This document shows positions 60,901 to 64,000 of a stretch of DNA of 64,000 nt, one piece after another. This DNA comes from Lineus longissimus (taxonomy: Eukaryota > Nemertea > Pilidiophora > Heteronemertea > Lineidae), in NCBI RefSeq assembly GCF_910592395.1, contig NC_088316.1, positions 13,826,001 to 13,890,000 on the forward strand. Reading direction: 5' to 3'. The notes under the pieces are model-generated. The model searched no databases. It was not told where the DNA came from and saw nothing but the letters and a program-made list of their open reading frames with translations. Numbering within the stretch: position 1 is the first letter of the stretch; the number at the start of each line of letters is the position of its first letter. The translations under genes and the position numbers were made by a program.

Positions 60901-63900
60901 ACTATCGGAGTCCATGAACAGATAACATGGTTATTAGTCTACAGTGTGCTGGTAGGCCAGTCGTCACGAGCCATTATCATGGATATTGCATATTCGAGAG
61001 TCATTTAACCTCGATAACGGGGATCCAATGGCACATCTTGATTGATCATCACCAGACAGTGAAAATATTGTCCCCTCTCAGGCACATATTGGCCGCGGGA
61101 AATATATCACGTACATGTATATTGGCTTGAAAGCAAAACATAAAACAATAATGTAGGAAGTTGACTACAGTCTATTTTGTTCGGTTGGGATGCAGGAACA
61201 ACTGGGAACTTCTTGCTTTCATTGTGAGGACTCGGCAAAAATTGATCCGCTTTACAAGCCGGAGCAAGTTGCTAACCTCATAGTCTCCTTCTTTTGTGTT
61301 CTGAGTTTAACCTCATCTTTCATCTGTGGTCAGTGTGTTCACATGGTAGCCATACGTAGGGAAGATTCTCATATCAAGAAGTATCATAACAGGTGTATGG
61401 ACTAACACCTCAGACTAAAGGTAAACATTGAAGAACAGCATGGAGGGATTGGCCTTCGCATTCGCAACCTCTGGTGAACCGGCCGGCTAGAGCTCGTTCA
61501 TTTCCTCCAAACAAATTACCGGTCACGTCAAAGATGCATTTATTTATACTCATCCCCCCAAATCCTCTGGTATTATTTTGTATCAGGACGTATAACTACT
61601 TTGGATTTTATCATGCTAATCGATCGAGTAGATGCAGAATTGATTGTTTTGGTCGCGTGGTATACGCAGTCTGCATGCCGAAGTCAATTATTGTCGAGGT
61701 TGACAGGACCACACATTCCAGTATACAGCCGCGCCTATACTGTTAAACCTGATCGCAATGGCAAGCGATATGTCAAAAGATCTTAGCGTAAATAGGCTAT
61801 ATACAGGTAGTTCGATCCTACTGAAGCAAAACCAGATTCGTTGGGGAGATATTTCTCAAACTGTTAGCCTTCTCGACCTGTAATATAACGGCAACCTTTA
61901 CTGGCGGCTTGAAAACCAATTCATGCGATTGCATCTGCGATATTTGCTGAAGAAACCTCCTAATCATGTTGCCTTGGTTAAAAGCAGGGGGAGGTGAACT
62001 AATCTGTTTAATACATAATTCACCTTTCCGGGTAGACGGCAATTTACAACAGATCTGTATAAGTTGGATTCTTCGGAGCAGCAACCTCATGGATCAGCAT
62101 GTGTATAGCCTACAATTCAAGGATTGATTCCACACCGTTTTGTAAAAGGGACAATTTGAATATGAGATATGTTGGTTTTTCAAACAAAAATTGCTTCCAG
62201 GGGGAACGTGACTTCTCCAACCAAGATAACTGAAAAATCTTTGAATTGAACTACATGTACATGTAAATAGTGGTCAAGAACGGTGCACTTGTCGATATCA
62301 TTGAAGAAGCATTAATATCCGTTGGAGGGATATGAATACATTAACCAGAAATAAGGACACACTGTGAATACGTCATCCATTGGTGATGGTGTTTTTACAG
62401 TATCTCTCCATAATCGAGTATCTAGAAGTATATATACATAATATGTAATGTGTGTCATCAAGAAACGCCTTACACTAAAACTGACGTGCACTTCTCATGC
62501 ATGTCATACGCTTTACACTGCTTTACGAAGTTCCGCAAAAACAAGTACAAGAATCATTCAACAGTCAACATGATAGTTTGTAATTGGTATTGGTATCTTT
62601 TCTAGAATAGAAAGTAAACTAGAAGAAATCAATGACATCTTTTTCATCGCAGAACTCAATTTTCACGATATTGGCACTTGACTATCTTGTACTATATCTG
62701 GCGCCTTCCACCGGCTTTCTTTCCTAAATCACAACCGTTTCATATCATTTCCCAATCTAGGACATTCTGGCCATTTTTTCACGAGACCGATTCTGATTGC
62801 ATGTAACATATTGCGCACGGTATTTTTGCTTCCTTTGGCTGTTATCGGCGGCGTTTGAGGTGGATGAGATAGCATTGCATTCCTACCTTATCAAGAACTT
62901 ATGTTTGGCACGTTTTTTTGTTTCCCCTCAAGAGCTGCACAACTTCACCTTGAAGATTTTCCTACAAACAAGGGGACTGAGGAGAGCTTCAGCACAGTTC
63001 AAGGCAAAATTCGGGAGCAATGCGAGCAAGAAAGAATAAAAAGTCTTCCAATTACTAAACTGAACATGTACACAGATATAAAGCTGATAAGCGAGGGGTG
63101 AGACAGAAGTACAGCTGAAAAAGTTGAAGAGTCTATTCAACTAACCCTCATAAAATCCATTGAGTGTCTTCTGAGCGCAATGTCCGACACTTTTCCAATG
63201 TGATTGCACCAGAATGAGGCAGAGATAAATTTCCCGTGGCGTTCGCTGTCAAGTGTTGAAATTAGTCGCGGATGATGGGTGGTTTCGGTGCCAGCGGGCA
63301 TGATTCAGACCTCAGCAATGACGACCCATCAGAGGATGTAAAGTCTCAGCGTAAGATGAGAGAAACAGTTTTTAAGAAGAAAATTGAACAAGTCGTTGTT
63401 GGAAACTTGATACGCTGCTAATTCGGCAAGTACAGAGTAACTGTGCTGCAAAACAAATAAGAGTTCTTGTGGACGTTGCATCCCGCATATCACACACGAC
63501 GTCACTTATTTTTTGTGAAGACGAAGTTTTAAAGCCTGATGAATTTAGGCGCTTGAACACTTTTAATCGACTCAAAGCCGGAATTGATTTTCACCTCAGT
63601 AGACCCAGTTTCTATTCTGTTACCAATGCTCGTCTCCAGAGTTTATTTTCAAATCTTACTGAATGGTACGAACTGCACAATATAGTAGATGTGGTCTACG
63701 AACACTATTGAACGTTTAGAAGTCAAAGTACATACTTCATAGAGCTTCAAGGGTTATCATTCTCGGTTTGCGGACTACTTCAGGTGATGAACTATCATGA
63801 ATTAGTTAAAATCACATAGTTAAAGATCGAACAGTTGACATTTAAGGTGCGCAGCTACTACGTGAGTTCATCCTCGATTTACGGTGTATTCAAATTTAAA

Positions 63901-64000
63901 AACTCTTCTCTTAACTTTTAGCGTGTGTGATAAAGCACCAATGTTCAAACAACAAATCGCTGAATAATTCAACTCTTGGAACCGCTCTCTTCCCTCTGTA
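57938..64000. other. Region upstream of the channel gene, no recognised gene
   Basis: This should contain the channel promoter and 5' UTR. I see no domain, splice-supported exon set or RNA gene. The frames at 58156-58578, 60524-60817 and 63469-63711 are open, but none has a family motif and several begin at non-ATG codons. An overlooked exon of another gene is possible, particularly for the 63.4-63.7 kb frame, which has fairly protein-like composition. Confidence 0.45.

Overview
The window is genomic DNA from an animal, not a microbe. Every multi-exon gene found has GT-AG introns from about 0.3 to 7 kb, coding density is low, and the families are metazoan: a Cys-loop glycine-receptor-type channel, an SLC22 transporter, a BTB-Kelch protein and a Shroom-like PDZ protein. 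The AT-rich introns, the tRNA-derived SINEs, the CR1/L2-type LINE and the very frequent palindromes TACATGTA and TAGGCCTA fit a marine invertebrate bilaterian (mollusc, brachiopod, hemichordate, echinoderm or lancelet). I cannot settle the phylum from the sequence alone.

Layout. Positions 1-17.4 kb: a minus-strand gene whose first two identified exons (17244-17378 and 9851-9999) join in frame into one complete PDZ domain of Shroom type. The remaining exons were not found and probably lie to the left of the window. Its 7.2 kb first intron holds three copies of a short terminal-inverted-repeat element, and a SINE lies further left. Positions 17.4-19.2 kb: a divergent intergenic region, probably with promoters for both neighbours, containing a 31-nt-arm stem-loop. 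Positions 19166-21262: a plus-strand BTB-BACK-Kelch gene with an uninterrupted coding region. Positions 23524-40465: a complete plus-strand SLC22 organic-ion transporter, 561 aa in nine coding exons. Its introns carry a SINE, a ~300 bp tandem repeat with nuclear-receptor-like DR3 motifs, an 836 bp foldback element, a TAA-flanked MITE and a palindromic minisatellite. Positions 40.5-47.7 kb: a convergent intergenic region with a 61-bp minisatellite that is interrupted by a 5'-truncated, defective LINE. Positions 47768-57937: a complete minus-strand glycine-receptor-like anion channel, 420 aa in eight coding exons that agree in phase at every junction. Positions 58-64 kb: no recognisable gene.

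The four genes have no evident shared pathway. They look like independent single-gene loci, as is usual in animal genomes. No operon, CRISPR array, rRNA or functional tRNA gene is present. The most interesting points are the channel's unusual pore residues (2' Ser, 6' Leu) beside an intact glycine site, the nested mobile elements with readable target-site duplications, and the minisatellite split by a LINE.
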